A DNA stretch of 64,000 nucleotides, taken from positions 1,550,001-1,614,000 of the forward strand of contig NZ_CP063767.1 in assembly GCF_015277515.1 (NCBI RefSeq). The letters are read 5' to 3'. The stretch's first letter is position 1; every line of letters starts with the position of its first letter. Made by a program: the position numbers and the translations under genes. Shown in pieces: positions 7,981 through 16,327 of the stretch. The DNA comes from Thermophilibacter immobilis (GTDB taxonomy: Bacteria > Actinomycetota > Coriobacteriia > Coriobacteriales > Atopobiaceae). The notes beneath the pieces are model-generated. The model ran no database searches and was not told the DNA's origin. It saw nothing but the letters and a program-made list of their open reading frames with translations.

Positions 7981-8988
7981 CTACCGCGCTCCCCGGGCCT
8001 GGGCGCGCACGCAGCTCATGACCACGTTGCCCACGATTTCGGAGACCGGGGCGGAACGCGAGCAGTCGCAGACTATCTTCTTAAAGCCCTGGAGCATGGG
8101 TCCGTAGGCGTCGGCGCGGGCGAGGTTCTGGATGATTTTGACTCCGATGTTGCCAACGTTGATGTCCGGCCAAATCACGATATTGGCGCGTCCGGCGACG
8201 TCGCTTGCGCGGCGAACCTTCTTGGCGGCCACGTCTGGACGAACGGCCGCGTCGAACTGAAGCTCCCCGTCGATCTTGAGGTCCGGCCGGCGCCCCTGGG
8301 CAAGGTCGCGAGCAGCACGGACCTTGTCCACGAGATTGGACTCCTCGGAGCCGTCGGTGGAGTGGCTGAGCAAGGCGCAGCGCGGCTCCCAGCCCGTGAG
8401 GGCCTCCACGGTGTCGCAGGTAGCGATGGCTATGGAGGCGAGCTCGGAGGGATCGGGGTCCACGCACACGGCAGAGTCGCCAAAGGCGAGAAGGCCTCCC
8501 TCGCCTCCCTCCCATCCGGGGACGTCGGCAATGCCGCAGGAGCTCACGACATCCACTCCAAGATCCAGGCCTACGATCGTCTGGGCAGCGAGGATGATGT
8601 CGCCCGTGGCCGAGGAGATGCCGGCAAAGGTCACGTCCACGTCACCGAGCACCTGCATGATGAGCGCGTGCTCGAGGGGGCGCGTCATGCGGCGAGCGAC
8701 GCCCTTGGCCTTATAGGGGCAGTCGGGTCGCGCGAGGTAGCGCGCGGCGACGCGTGCGTTCTCTTCCTCGTCGGACACGTCGATCACCTCGACGCCCGCA
8801 AGCGAGATGCCGCGCTCCTCGGCCAGTCCGCGCAGGACCTCGCCCTTGCCCACGAGCATGCACTCGGCGAGGCCGGCAGACGTGAGCTCGGCCACGGCAC
8901 GCATCATCGTCTCGTTGTCGGCCTCGGGAAAGGCGACGCGCTGCGGGCGCCAGGCCGCTCGCTCGCGCAGGGTCTGCATGAGGTCCAC
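7981..8988 (-). CDS. Phosphate acetyl/butyryltransferase family protein
   Basis: A 335-residue member of the PTA/PTB family, which exchanges CoA for phosphate on an acyl-CoA. Family landmarks include RVAFPEADNETMMRA near the N-terminus, NIVIWPDINVGNIGVKIIQN, and YGPMLQGFKK with the SAPVSEIVGNVVMSC tail. The GTG start is 4 bp after the stop of the acyl-carrier-protein gene and the downstream kinase follows after 2 bp. Together with the kinase it makes an acyl-CoA to acyl phosphate to ATP route. Whether acetyl, butyryl or a branched acyl group is used is unknown. Confidence 0.85.
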   Translation of the reverse strand: MDLMQTLRERAAWRPQRVAFPEADNETMMRAVAELTSAGLAECMLVGKGEVLRGLAEERGISLAGVEVIDVSDEEENARVAARYLARPDCPYKAKGVARRMTRPLEHALIMQVLGDVDVTFAGISSATGDIILAAQTIVGLDLGVDVVSSCGIADVPGWEGGEGGLLAFGDSAVCVDPDPSELASIAIATCDTVEALTGWEPRCALLSHSTDGSEESNLVDKVRAARDLAQGRRPDLKIDGELQFDAAVRPDVAAKKVRRASDVAGRANIVIWPDINVGNIGVKIIQNLARADAYGPMLQGFKKIVCDCSRSAPVSEIVGNVVMSCVRAQARGAR

Positions 8989-8992
8989 GGGA

Positions 8993-9229
8993 CTACTCCA
9001 TCTCGTCGGCGACGCGCTCGACGAGCTCCCCGACGGTCTTCATGGTCATGACCTCACGGATGGGGACCTCGGCGTCGAGCTCGTTCTCAATCATCGACGT
9101 GAGCGCGATCATCTTCATAGAGCCCTTGCCGAGCTCCTCGAAGGTGGTCTGGACGGTGATGCCGCCGTCGTAGTGATAGGCGGAGGCCGCAAACTCGGCG
9201 ACCTTGGAAAGAATCTCATCGTGGGACAT
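8993..9229 (-). CDS. Acyl carrier protein-like protein
   Basis: A 78-residue acidic protein with the four-helix acyl-carrier layout. The phosphopantetheine serine is expected within LGKGSMKMIAL (Ser37), in place of the common DSL. The C-terminal helix reads VMTMKTVGELVERV. It is encoded between an OB-fold protein and the phosphate acyltransferase, away from any fatty-acid-synthesis genes, so it is probably a dedicated carrier for this operon. A distant AcpS gene (24578-24952) could modify it. Confidence 0.8.
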   Translation of the reverse strand: MSHDEILSKVAEFAASAYHYDGGITVQTTFEELGKGSMKMIALTSMIENELDAEVPIREVMTMKTVGELVERVADEME

Positions 9230-9282
9230 GGCGGTTCCCTTCTCATTTGAAATATAATGTGACGCGCCAGGACCATGAGCCC

Positions 9283-9702
9283 CTAGTCGAGCTCGAAGCA
9301 GAGTTCCTTATAGCTAGGACGGTCAATGACGCGAGCGTGGACGCCCACGGTCTCGTGCGCCATGAGGCGCGCGCGAATCTGGGGGGCGCTCTTCTTGCTG
9401 ATGCCAAAGATCACGTACGTGTACTGGGGCCCCTCGTCGAGCTCGACCGCCCCGTAGGCATACTTGCCGACCTCCCTGAGATAGGGCTTGTCGTTTTGAG
9501 GGCCCGGCACCATGAAGTCGATGAGACGCCCGTGGCCCGAGACCTCGCACCACTCGGTCTCGTGATACCCACAGGCGTTGCAGGCCAGGTGCGGAGGGAA
9601 CTCGATGGCCCCGCACTCCTTGCACCGACGCCCGTAGAACTTGTTCTCTTCGAGTCCCTCGTAGAACCTCTTGACGATGGGCTCCATCTGATCAAGTCTC
9701 AT
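9283..9702 (-). CDS. Zn-ribbon/OB-fold (DUF35-type) protein, thiolase partner
   Basis: A 139-residue protein. The N-terminal rubredoxin-like zinc ribbon is CKEC...CNAC (about residues 23-39), followed by the OB-fold beginning WCEVSGHGRLIDF. Proteins of this family bind acyl-CoA and form complexes with thiolases of the SCP2/HMG-CoA-pathway type. The gene lies 12 bp downstream of a thiolase gene, fitting that partnership. No catalytic motif of its own is visible. Confidence 0.85.
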   Translation of the reverse strand: MRLDQMEPIVKRFYEGLEENKFYGRRCKECGAIEFPPHLACNACGYHETEWCEVSGHGRLIDFMVPGPQNDKPYLREVGKYAYGAVELDEGPQYTYVIFGISKKSAPQIRARLMAHETVGVHARVIDRPSYKELCFELD

Positions 9703-9714
9703 GCTGTGCCTCCT

Positions 9715-11004
9715 CTAGGCCTCAACGGTGCGCAGGATCTGGCAGCGCACGTTCTGCGAGCCACCGAATCCCCTCAGGAACGTGGTCTGGGGAATCTGGG
9801 CCATCTGAGTGGCGCCCGCCGCGCCGCGCATCTGCTTGACGGCCTCGTAAATATCGGCGAGTCCCGAAGCCCCATGCGCATGACCGAAGTTGCATCGACC
9901 GCCGTGCGGATTGATGGGCTTGTCGCCGTCATAGGCCGTGCGGCCGTCGATGGCATAGCGCCAGGCCTCGCCGCGCGGGAGGTAGCCGCACTCCTCGGCG
10001 GAGGCTATCTCAGAGGCGAGAAAGAAGTCGTTGCACATGAAGAGGTCAATCTCGTCCGGCGAGACGCCCGTAAGCTTGTAGACCTGCTTCGAGGCGATCG
10101 AGGTCGCCCAGTGCTCGTTGTGCACGAGCCCGGCCTCGACGGCGGAGGCCCCGGTGCCCAGAACCTCCACCAAAGCGTGAGGGACGCCTAGGGCGCGGGC
10201 CTTCTCGGTGGGCATGACCACGAGAGCGGCCGCGCCGTCGCACTTCTTCTCGAAGCCGGTGACGCGCAGATACTGCGTGACGCGCGGGTTGTAGACACTC
10301 TTGAGGTACTCGTCGGCCGAGTCCATCCCAACGGCTGCGGCGTCCTGCTCGATCGTGGTGTCGTACCAGCCGAGCGGGTTGGCCACGGCACCACGTCGCA
10401 GCGACTTGGTAAGACCGTTCAGCGCCTCGTCTATCTGCTCGGGCGCGAGGTCGTACTGCATGGAGTACTCGTTGATCCAGTTGTCGAAAGACACGCCGAA
10501 GGCACCGTCGAGGGGACGGCCGTACGCGCGGTCGTAGATCTTGTCCAGCGAAGGAATCATGACCTCAAGCGGAAAGTCCTGACGAACGTGAGACGGCATG
10601 TGCTCGACGGGCAGCGTCGAGGCCAGATCGACGGCACCGGACAGCACCACGTCGTAGGTGCCGGACGCCACGGCCATGACGGCTTGTTCGAGTGCCACGT
10701 AACCGGTGCAGCACGCCTCGGAGTGGTGGACGGAGCCCTTCCCCCGCATGCCGAACCAGTCGGCAACCTGCATGTTAGGTGTGATGGAATCGCTGATGAG
10801 ATAGGGATTTGCAGCGCCATGGTAGAAGAAGTCCACGTCACGTGGCTCCAGGCCAGCGTCGGAGATCGCCTCGAGGGCGGCGTAGCCAAAGGCCTCTCCC
10901 TCCCCCATGCCCTGGGTCTCGGGGTGCTCCTCGAAGTCCTTGAACGGGGTGCAGCCCACCCCCACGATGGAGACGGAGCGCATGTTCCTTCCAAGCTTGA
11001 CCAT
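9715..11004 (-). CDS. Thiolase-family (SCP2/lipid-transfer type) acyltransferase
   Basis: A protein of about 429 residues in the non-decarboxylating thiolase superfamily. It has SIVGVGCTPF at the start, the nucleophile region HSEACCTGYVALEQA, the DLFMCNDFF segment, and the C-terminal NPHGGRCNFGHAHGASGL corresponding to the usual NPxGG...GHPxGATG. The ATG at 11004 follows AAGGATGTGATG; a longer in-frame extension to 11112 has no support. It heads an operon with the OB-fold protein, ACP, phosphate acyltransferase and acyl kinase. Whether it cleaves or condenses 3-oxoacyl substrates is unknown. Confidence 0.85.
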   Translation of the reverse strand: MVKLGRNMRSVSIVGVGCTPFKDFEEHPETQGMGEGEAFGYAALEAISDAGLEPRDVDFFYHGAANPYLISDSITPNMQVADWFGMRGKGSVHHSEACCTGYVALEQAVMAVASGTYDVVLSGAVDLASTLPVEHMPSHVRQDFPLEVMIPSLDKIYDRAYGRPLDGAFGVSFDNWINEYSMQYDLAPEQIDEALNGLTKSLRRGAVANPLGWYDTTIEQDAAAVGMDSADEYLKSVYNPRVTQYLRVTGFEKKCDGAAALVVMPTEKARALGVPHALVEVLGTGASAVEAGLVHNEHWATSIASKQVYKLTGVSPDEIDLFMCNDFFLASEIASAEECGYLPRGEAWRYAIDGRTAYDGDKPINPHGGRCNFGHAHGASGLADIYEAVKQMRGAAGATQMAQIPQTTFLRGFGGSQNVRCQILRTVEA

Positions 11005-11112
11005 AGCATCACATCCTTTTTCGAACGGATTAGATCTCTCACAAGATGCTAGGAAAAGCGTCCGCGTCCCGGAAGAACACCAGCGACCCTTGCGTGTCCT
11101 CGAGTGAGACAA

Positions 11113-11130
11113 ATTGACAATGATTGTTTC
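11113..11130. promoter_or_regulatory. Candidate operator upstream of the thiolase operon
   Basis: An 11-bp perfect palindrome ACAATGATTGT (11117-11127) sits in an AT-richer patch about 110 bp upstream of the thiolase start and close to the 3' end of the TetR-family gene. A TetR-type site is a reasonable guess. Confidence 0.4.
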
Positions 11131-11200
11131 TTATCGCAGGTGAACGCTCTGAGAAGCACATGATGATGCGAGGGGGCGCATGCCGCTTGCGGCAAGAACC

Positions 11201-11842
11201 CTACCGCTCGGCCCAGTCGTGACCCTCGTCGCCAAAGGGAGAGACGGGATGCGTGCGCACGTTCTCCTCGTCGAGGAAGAACGGGGCGTAGAAGAGGCGA
11301 TTCAGAATTCCCGCCACGACCTCCGGGGCCACGTCGGGGCGCTTCTCGAGCCAGTACTGGATCGTGTTGTGGTGGCCCGCCAGCACGAAGGCAAGATAGA
11401 AGTCGCGATAGACCTCCGACCCCTGAACCTCGCAGAGCCGCTCACGGAAGTGGTCGTGCATGAGGATTGTGGCCTTGTGCACGAACTGCGGATCTCCGTG
11501 GGGACCGTTCAGAGCCACGACCTTGTCGCGACGCTCGTGGAGCAGCTCCATGCGACGGACCATCGTGGGGGTGGGGTCGAGCTCGGACTGGCTGAAGCGC
11601 GCTTTGAGCGCATAGCTGTTGATGTCGTGCATATTGGCCAGAAGGTCCGTCTCGAACCCCTTGACCACGGCGTCAACGCTATCAAAGCGTCGATAGAAGG
11701 TCGAGCGGGAGATTCCCGCCAATCGCGTGACGGCCGCCATGCGGATGTCGGGGATGTCAGTGCTCTCCATGAGCGAGAAGACCGCGTCCTCGACGCGCAC
11801 GTCGACGGCGTCTCGCCTGTCGTCGTGGCCCCATGCCGTCAT
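11201..11842 (-). CDS. TetR-family transcriptional regulator
   Basis: A 213-residue protein. The N-terminal helix-turn-helix reads MAAVTRLAGISRSTFYRRF (about residues 35-53) and is followed by a helical ligand-binding domain typical of the family. It is encoded upstream of, and in line with, the thiolase operon and divergently from the PucR-type regulator, with 92 bp between their starts. It is a likely regulator of the acyl-conversion genes; the ligand may be an acyl-CoA, which is inference from context. Confidence 0.85.
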   Translation of the reverse strand: MTAWGHDDRRDAVDVRVEDAVFSLMESTDIPDIRMAAVTRLAGISRSTFYRRFDSVDAVVKGFETDLLANMHDINSYALKARFSQSELDPTPTMVRRMELLHERRDKVVALNGPHGDPQFVHKATILMHDHFRERLCEVQGSEVYRDFYLAFVLAGHHNTIQYWLEKRPDVAPEVVAGILNRLFYAPFFLDEENVRTHPVSPFGDEGHDWAER

Positions 11843-11934
11843 CGTGTGTCCACCTCTCTTGTTTCGTCTACCATTGTCGGATACCCGGCCAACCGAGAAG
11901 AGCGTTGGCGTGCTTGGAAGGGAAAGGTGGCGTT

Positions 11935-13575
11935 GTGGAGGTTCGCGAGCTCATCGCACGTCTGCCCGAGGGAGCCGTCGGCCCCCTGTGCGACCTCGAG
12001 CCGGGTGCGCATGTTCACAGCGTCGAGCTCGTCGAGCGCGCGAGGAGCATGACCCGCCCCGACGTGCTCTACCTCCTTCCCGCCACGGAGCCCCTGGACC
12101 TCACCCCCGGGCAGCCGGTGCTCAACTGCGTGCTGGTGGGGCCTGGGTCGATGGCTCCCGATACCGTCGCTCCCGAACGCCTGAACCTGCTGCACTCTCG
12201 CACCTTGACCGACCCCAGCGAGCTCTACGAGCGGCTCCAGGACCTGCTTGCCACAGACGATGCCGTCTGCCGGGCCACGGAGCGGCTCGTAGCTGCGCTC
12301 ACCTCCGACCGGGGCTTGCAGTACCTGGTTGAGGAGGCCGCCACGGTGCTGGGCAACCCGCTCGCAGTCGTAGACCCGAGCTACCACTACGTTGCCCGGG
12401 CTGGCTTCGAGGTCTCCCCCGACGATAACTCCCCCTTCGCGCGCGTCACGCGCGAGGAGCTGCGCTACGGAACCATCCTCGAGGACGGCGTGGACTACAT
12501 CTCGGGGGCGGGCATCGATGATGAGCTTGCGCGCACGCGGGGATCCATCGCGCATCGCAACGAGCTTCTGGATATGGACACCTTGATGCAGCAGGTAATG
12601 GTGCACGGCGTCTGCCTCGCACGCGTAATCCTGCTCGCGCGCACCCGAACTCTGAGCCCCGTGGACAGCCTGGTCTTCTCCCGTCTTGTACCCCTGATAG
12701 GGCAGGAGCTCCAAAAGGGCGAGGTCTTTACTGCGGGGAGCACGCAGATGGGCGCCTACTTTCTGAGTCGCCTCCTCGATGATGCGCATCCCAGTGCGTC
12801 TGCGACCCAAAGGCACCTCGAGCTCCTGAGCTTCAAGCCTCTTTCCACGCTCTTCATGCTCTGTCTGCGTCCCCGCGTCGGCACGCTCGACACCTGCACG
12901 ACATCGAGCATCGAGCAGCAGCTCCAGCCCTTGCTCGTACACAGCCTCGTCACCTTGCACGAGGGGAGTCTTGTGGTTCTTGTCAGCCGCAGCAGCGGTC
13001 CCTCCCTCACGACCCTGGACAAGAGGACCCTGCGCGCCGTGGCAACGACCAATGACCTTCTCGTAGGGGTAAGCAACGCCTTCGCCGACATCTGCGAGGC
13101 GCGACGCTACCTCTCTCAGGCGCGGGCGGCGTCCCGCTATGGCTCGACCTTTCCCAAGGTTCTTGACGACGACGGGGTCTATCACTTCTGCGAGTATAAC
13201 TATCTGGAGATGCTTGACCTGTGCAGCGAGCACAAGAACCTGCTCGACTACTGCCACCCCGCAATCGAGACGCTCTGGAGACACGACAGCGAGCATGGCA
13301 GCGAGCTCGTGGAGACGCTCTTCGCCTATCTGCAGAACGGATGCAACACCGCCCGCACGGCACTCCTGCTGAGCATCCACAAGAACACGCTGCTCTATCG
13401 TCTTGGTCGCATCCGTGAAATAACCCACAATGACCTGACCTCTGGTGAGGACCTCTTCTTGTTCCAGCTCTCGATTCGCGTCCTGATCTTCCTCGATCTG
13501 CTCGAGCCCCGAACACGCCCACGCACGAGCGGGGACTTGCGCGCTGCCCCTAAAGACAAGCACGCAAGTCGTTAG
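11935..13575 (+). CDS. PucR/CdaR-type transcriptional regulator
   Basis: A protein of about 546 residues. The C-terminal PucR helix-turn-helix domain is clear: LFAYLQNGCNTARTALLL followed by SIHKNTLLYRLGRIREIT. The region before it resembles a GGDEF-like CdaR domain. The N-terminal part (DLEPGAHVHSVELVERA) resembles a PucR-type sensory domain. The GTG at 11935 follows GGAAGGGAAAGG; an ATG at 11833 would overlap the divergent TetR gene. It is convergent with the flavodoxin-fold reductase gene. Regulated genes are unknown, with the neighbouring acyl operon or redox genes as candidates. Confidence 0.8.
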   Translation: MEVRELIARLPEGAVGPLCDLEPGAHVHSVELVERARSMTRPDVLYLLPATEPLDLTPGQPVLNCVLVGPGSMAPDTVAPERLNLLHSRTLTDPSELYERLQDLLATDDAVCRATERLVAALTSDRGLQYLVEEAATVLGNPLAVVDPSYHYVARAGFEVSPDDNSPFARVTREELRYGTILEDGVDYISGAGIDDELARTRGSIAHRNELLDMDTLMQQVMVHGVCLARVILLARTRTLSPVDSLVFSRLVPLIGQELQKGEVFTAGSTQMGAYFLSRLLDDAHPSASATQRHLELLSFKPLSTLFMLCLRPRVGTLDTCTTSSIEQQLQPLLVHSLVTLHEGSLVVLVSRSSGPSLTTLDKRTLRAVATTNDLLVGVSNAFADICEARRYLSQARAASRYGSTFPKVLDDDGVYHFCEYNYLEMLDLCSEHKNLLDYCHPAIETLWRHDSEHGSELVETLFAYLQNGCNTARTALLLSIHKNTLLYRLGRIREITHNDLTSGEDLFLFQLSIRVLIFLDLLEPRTRPRTSGDLRAAPKDKHASR

Positions 13576-13622
13576 CGCACCTCGCCTTACTTCCCCGCGC
13601 TCACGTCCTCTGAGGACCGCTC

Positions 13623-14597
13623 CTAGGCACGCTCGATCTCGAGCGTGGGGAACTCCATCTTCGCATAGCGCTCCATGAGAGGCTTGACCTCGTCAAGATG
13701 CAAGAAGAAATCGTCGCGCGTCTTGTTGATCTCGTTGAGGTGCTCGGCGCGAGCGGCGTCATTGTTGCGGTCACGTATCAGGCCGTTCTCCGCGACCTTG
13801 AGCTTGGGACGACCGGTCGTCTCATCGATCGCAAGGTCGCCGCCGGCACCGCACACGGCGCACTCCCAGGGGAACTCGATCCCGTCCCAGTGCTTGTCTC
13901 CCGGATAGATGAGTGAGCTGTGGCAGTTGGGGCACACGCCGTCGTCCGCATCCCCGAGCCAGCCACGCTCCTCGACCGGCGTCTGGATGGCGCGCACGAT
14001 GTTCTCGCCCATCTTGCGGGCGCGCGGAAGCTGGTCCTCCCAGACAAGGACGTTACCTGGCCGACCGTTGCGCTGCGCGAGAAAGCGGTCGACCACCGTG
14101 AGAGACATGGTGAACATCGTGGCCTGCAGGCTCTCAAGGGCGAGCGACTGCCAGTCGTGCATGGAGCCGCCCACGGAGATGAGCCCCGCCACGGTGTGGG
14201 GATTCTCCTCGACTGCTCCGATGGCAAGCAGGAACGAAAGCTCGTAGGCGAGGAAGCGCTGAGCGAAGCGTATGTACAGCGAGCTGGGGACGAGATCGTA
14301 GGTGGGAGCCGCAAAAATGATGCCCTGACAGGTTTGCATCTCGGAGACGAGGGCGTCCACGTCGTCCTTGTCCTTGAGGACGCAGCCGTGATACTCCTTC
14401 TGCAGACCGGCGCCCACCTTGCCCATCTGCATCGTGCATCCCTCGCAACCGGTGCAGGGAAGTATGTTGTAGTCAAAGAGATTGACGAGCTCGACCTCGC
14501 CGCCGGCCTCTTGGACCGCGCAGAGCGCCTCCTTGGCCAGGATCTCCCCGTTGCCCCCATGACGCCCCGCACAGACTGCCATAACCTTGAAAGACAT
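13623..14597 (-). CDS. Flavodoxin-fold NAD(P)H-dependent oxidoreductase with C-terminal Zn ribbon
   Basis: A 324-residue protein. An FMN-reductase/iron-sulfur-flavoprotein-type N-terminal domain starts MSFKVMAVCAGRHGGNGEIL and has a cysteine cluster PCTGCEGCTMQ near residues 47-57 and the flavin loop AAPTYDLVPSSLY. A C-terminal extension carries two Cys pairs (CPNC and CAVCGAGG) resembling a zinc ribbon. The ATG at 14597 follows GGAGAGGGG. Its electron partner and substrate are not evident. A short gene at 21286-21675 resembles its C-terminal part. Confidence 0.8.
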   Translation of the reverse strand: MSFKVMAVCAGRHGGNGEILAKEALCAVQEAGGEVELVNLFDYNILPCTGCEGCTMQMGKVGAGLQKEYHGCVLKDKDDVDALVSEMQTCQGIIFAAPTYDLVPSSLYIRFAQRFLAYELSFLLAIGAVEENPHTVAGLISVGGSMHDWQSLALESLQATMFTMSLTVVDRFLAQRNGRPGNVLVWEDQLPRARKMGENIVRAIQTPVEERGWLGDADDGVCPNCHSSLIYPGDKHWDGIEFPWECAVCGAGGDLAIDETTGRPKLKVAENGLIRDRNNDAARAEHLNEINKTRDDFFLHLDEVKPLMERYAKMEFPTLEIERA

Positions 14598-14744
14598 CGT
14601 CGCCCCTCTCCCGAGCATCTGGCACGGACCCTCCGCACACACTATTGATGCTAGGACGGAGCAGATGGGCGTTCACCGTTTGCGGAGACGACGCTTGGGG
14701 CATGGGAACGCCCCGCTTCGTGCACACGGACAAAGTGGGGCGCA

Positions 14745-14912
14745 CGGGTTTCTCGGGAAGTGAGCGTGGTGCGGCAGCTGCGCGGGTTTCTCGAGAAGTG
14801 AGCGTGACGCGCGCGGGACTGAAGGGAAGTGAGCGTCGGGGGGCGCTCACTTCCCGCTATTCAGGTGCGCCGGGCACTTACTTCCCGAGAAACCCGCACG
14901 GCACTCACTTCC
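14745..14912. repeat. Palindromic GAAGTGAGCG repeat, copy B
   Basis: Three direct arms (14757-14766, 14795-14804, 14826-14835) are mirrored by three inverted arms (14844-14853, 14875-14884, 14902-14911). The core is a perfect 12-bp stem GGGAAGTGAGCG/CGCTCACTTCCC with an 8-nt loop. An outer stem pairs CGGGTTTCTCGGGAAGTGAG with its near-exact complement at 14877-14896. It ends 38 bp from the stop of the 14950-15972 gene. The remaining 14598-14744 shows nothing recognisable. Confidence 0.85.
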
Positions 14913-14949
14913 ATGAAACCCCGTGTCAAGCGCTTTCTCGCCACGGAGG

Positions 14950-15972
14950 TCACCGTACGAACGTCGTGTCTATACGCTCAAGCTCGTTCCACAGGGCAGC
15001 GCGGGCGGAGCACTCGAGCCGGGCGCGCTCACGCGAGAGCCTGCGCACGGCCAGCCCCAGGTCATCTCTTATGATCGAGAAGAGCCCGTCCATGAAGTCC
15101 AGGTCGTCGTATTGAGCCTTGCGAATGGTGTAGTCCTTGTAGCCGTGCGCCTCCAGTTCGTTTCTTCGCAGGTCATCCTCGTCCGCGTGATCCTCGTCAT
15201 CATGCCAGCGCCCCTTGTAGTCAAGGGCGATGCCCCTGAACGGCATGCGCACGCCAGGCTCGCTCCGCGATCCCAGAAGCAGGAGGTCGGGCTTGCGGGT
15301 CCGCAGCTGACGCACCTCGGCCGATATGCATTCCAGCTCAAGGGGGCTGTTGAGCACGACCTCGCCCAGCCGGTAGCCACCCTGGGAGAAGCCCCGCGTC
15401 GCACGCAGGAAGAGCCGTGCCTCCATTGGAGAGGCCGCCTGCTCGCAGATATCAGCCAGGGCACGGCGGACCGGACGGGTTCCCCGTGCCGGCCCGAGCA
15501 GGTCGAGGAAGACGCCCACCTTCTCGGGCGTCACCAGGGGACGGGCCCTTTGCACGAGCCCCTTCTCCACAGAGGGGTCGATGGCATAGAGCCCACAGAG
15601 CTCGTCAAGGAGCATCACAAGTTCGAGGTGCGTGAGACCCTCGGACATCTGGGCGCACAGCAGGAGCGGAGAGGCGCTGCGGACGCCGGGCGCGAGCTGG
15701 ACGAGCGCGCCTGCAGGAAGGGATCCGGTCAAAAGGTGTGGCCGCACCGAGCGCGAGACGTGGCGGCCGGCGCGCTCCGAGACGAGAACGTCCACGGGTC
15801 CGTCAAGGGCGGCGAGCTGTGGGCAGCATGCCCTCGCCCGCTCCAGTTCCTCGGGCGAGGGCATGCGACCCGGGATATCCGTGGGGCATGAGGCGGCCAT
15901 AGCGAGGTGACGAGGGAAGTAGGGTCTTCTCATCACCTCGAGGGCCGTGGTATGTGAGAGCACGATGTCCAT
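14950..15972 (-). CDS. Hypothetical protein with candidate PD-(D/E)XK nuclease C-terminus
   Basis: A 340-residue protein, named function unknown. The C-terminal third contains, in order, Glu184 (SPMEARLFLRA), Asp229 (RKPDLLLLGS), Asp251-Tyr-Lys253 (ALDYKG) and an RNELEAHGY segment, which fits the spacing of DUF559/Vsr-type PD-(D/E)XK nucleases. The N-terminal half (SHTTALEVMRRPYF, VDVLVSERAGRHVSRS, LELVMLLDELCGLYAI) resembles an AbiEi-like layout that I recall from coriobacterial proteins. Repeat copies B and C flank the gene in the same orientation. Nuclease activity is inferred and a defence or toxin role is only possible. Confidence 0.6.
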   Translation of the reverse strand: MDIVLSHTTALEVMRRPYFPRHLAMAASCPTDIPGRMPSPEELERARACCPQLAALDGPVDVLVSERAGRHVSRSVRPHLLTGSLPAGALVQLAPGVRSASPLLLCAQMSEGLTHLELVMLLDELCGLYAIDPSVEKGLVQRARPLVTPEKVGVFLDLLGPARGTRPVRRALADICEQAASPMEARLFLRATRGFSQGGYRLGEVVLNSPLELECISAEVRQLRTRKPDLLLLGSRSEPGVRMPFRGIALDYKGRWHDDEDHADEDDLRRNELEAHGYKDYTIRKAQYDDLDFMDGLFSIIRDDLGLAVRRLSRERARLECSARAALWNELERIDTTFVR

Positions 15973-16120
15973 GGCACGAGGGTAGAAGCACGCGGACAGG
16001 TCCCGGGGGACTTTCTCAGAAATCCCTCTCCGGATCTCTTCGCTGGCTTACCGTTGCCTTACGAAAAGGGCCTTCTTGGGGTCCATGCTACCAACGATCT
16101 TGTCTACGCGGGATTCAGGA

Positions 16121-16308
16121 GAAGTGAGCGCGGAGTGAACCAGCGATACGCCCGGAGTGCAGGTTTCCCGGGAAGTGAGCGCGGTACGCGCGGGACTAGA
16201 GGGAAGTGAGCGTCGGGGGGCGCTCACTTCCCGCTATCCAGGTGCGCCGGGCACTCACTTCCGTCGAATCGCGCGCCCCTGCCGCACCCCGCTCACTTCC
16301 CGGGAAAC
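16121..16308. repeat. Palindromic GAAGTGAGCG repeat, copy C
   Basis: Direct arms at 16121-16130, 16172-16181 and 16203-16212; inverted arms at 16221-16230, 16252-16261 and 16290-16299. The central part is nearly identical to copy B and in the same orientation. An outer stem pairs GGTTTCCCGGGAAGTGAGCG with the complement around 16290-16308. It ends about 20 bp from the stop of the NuoF-like gene. The stretch 15973-16120 has no gene that I recognise. Confidence 0.85.
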
Positions 16309-16327
16309 CCGCACAGGTCGCGCCACC

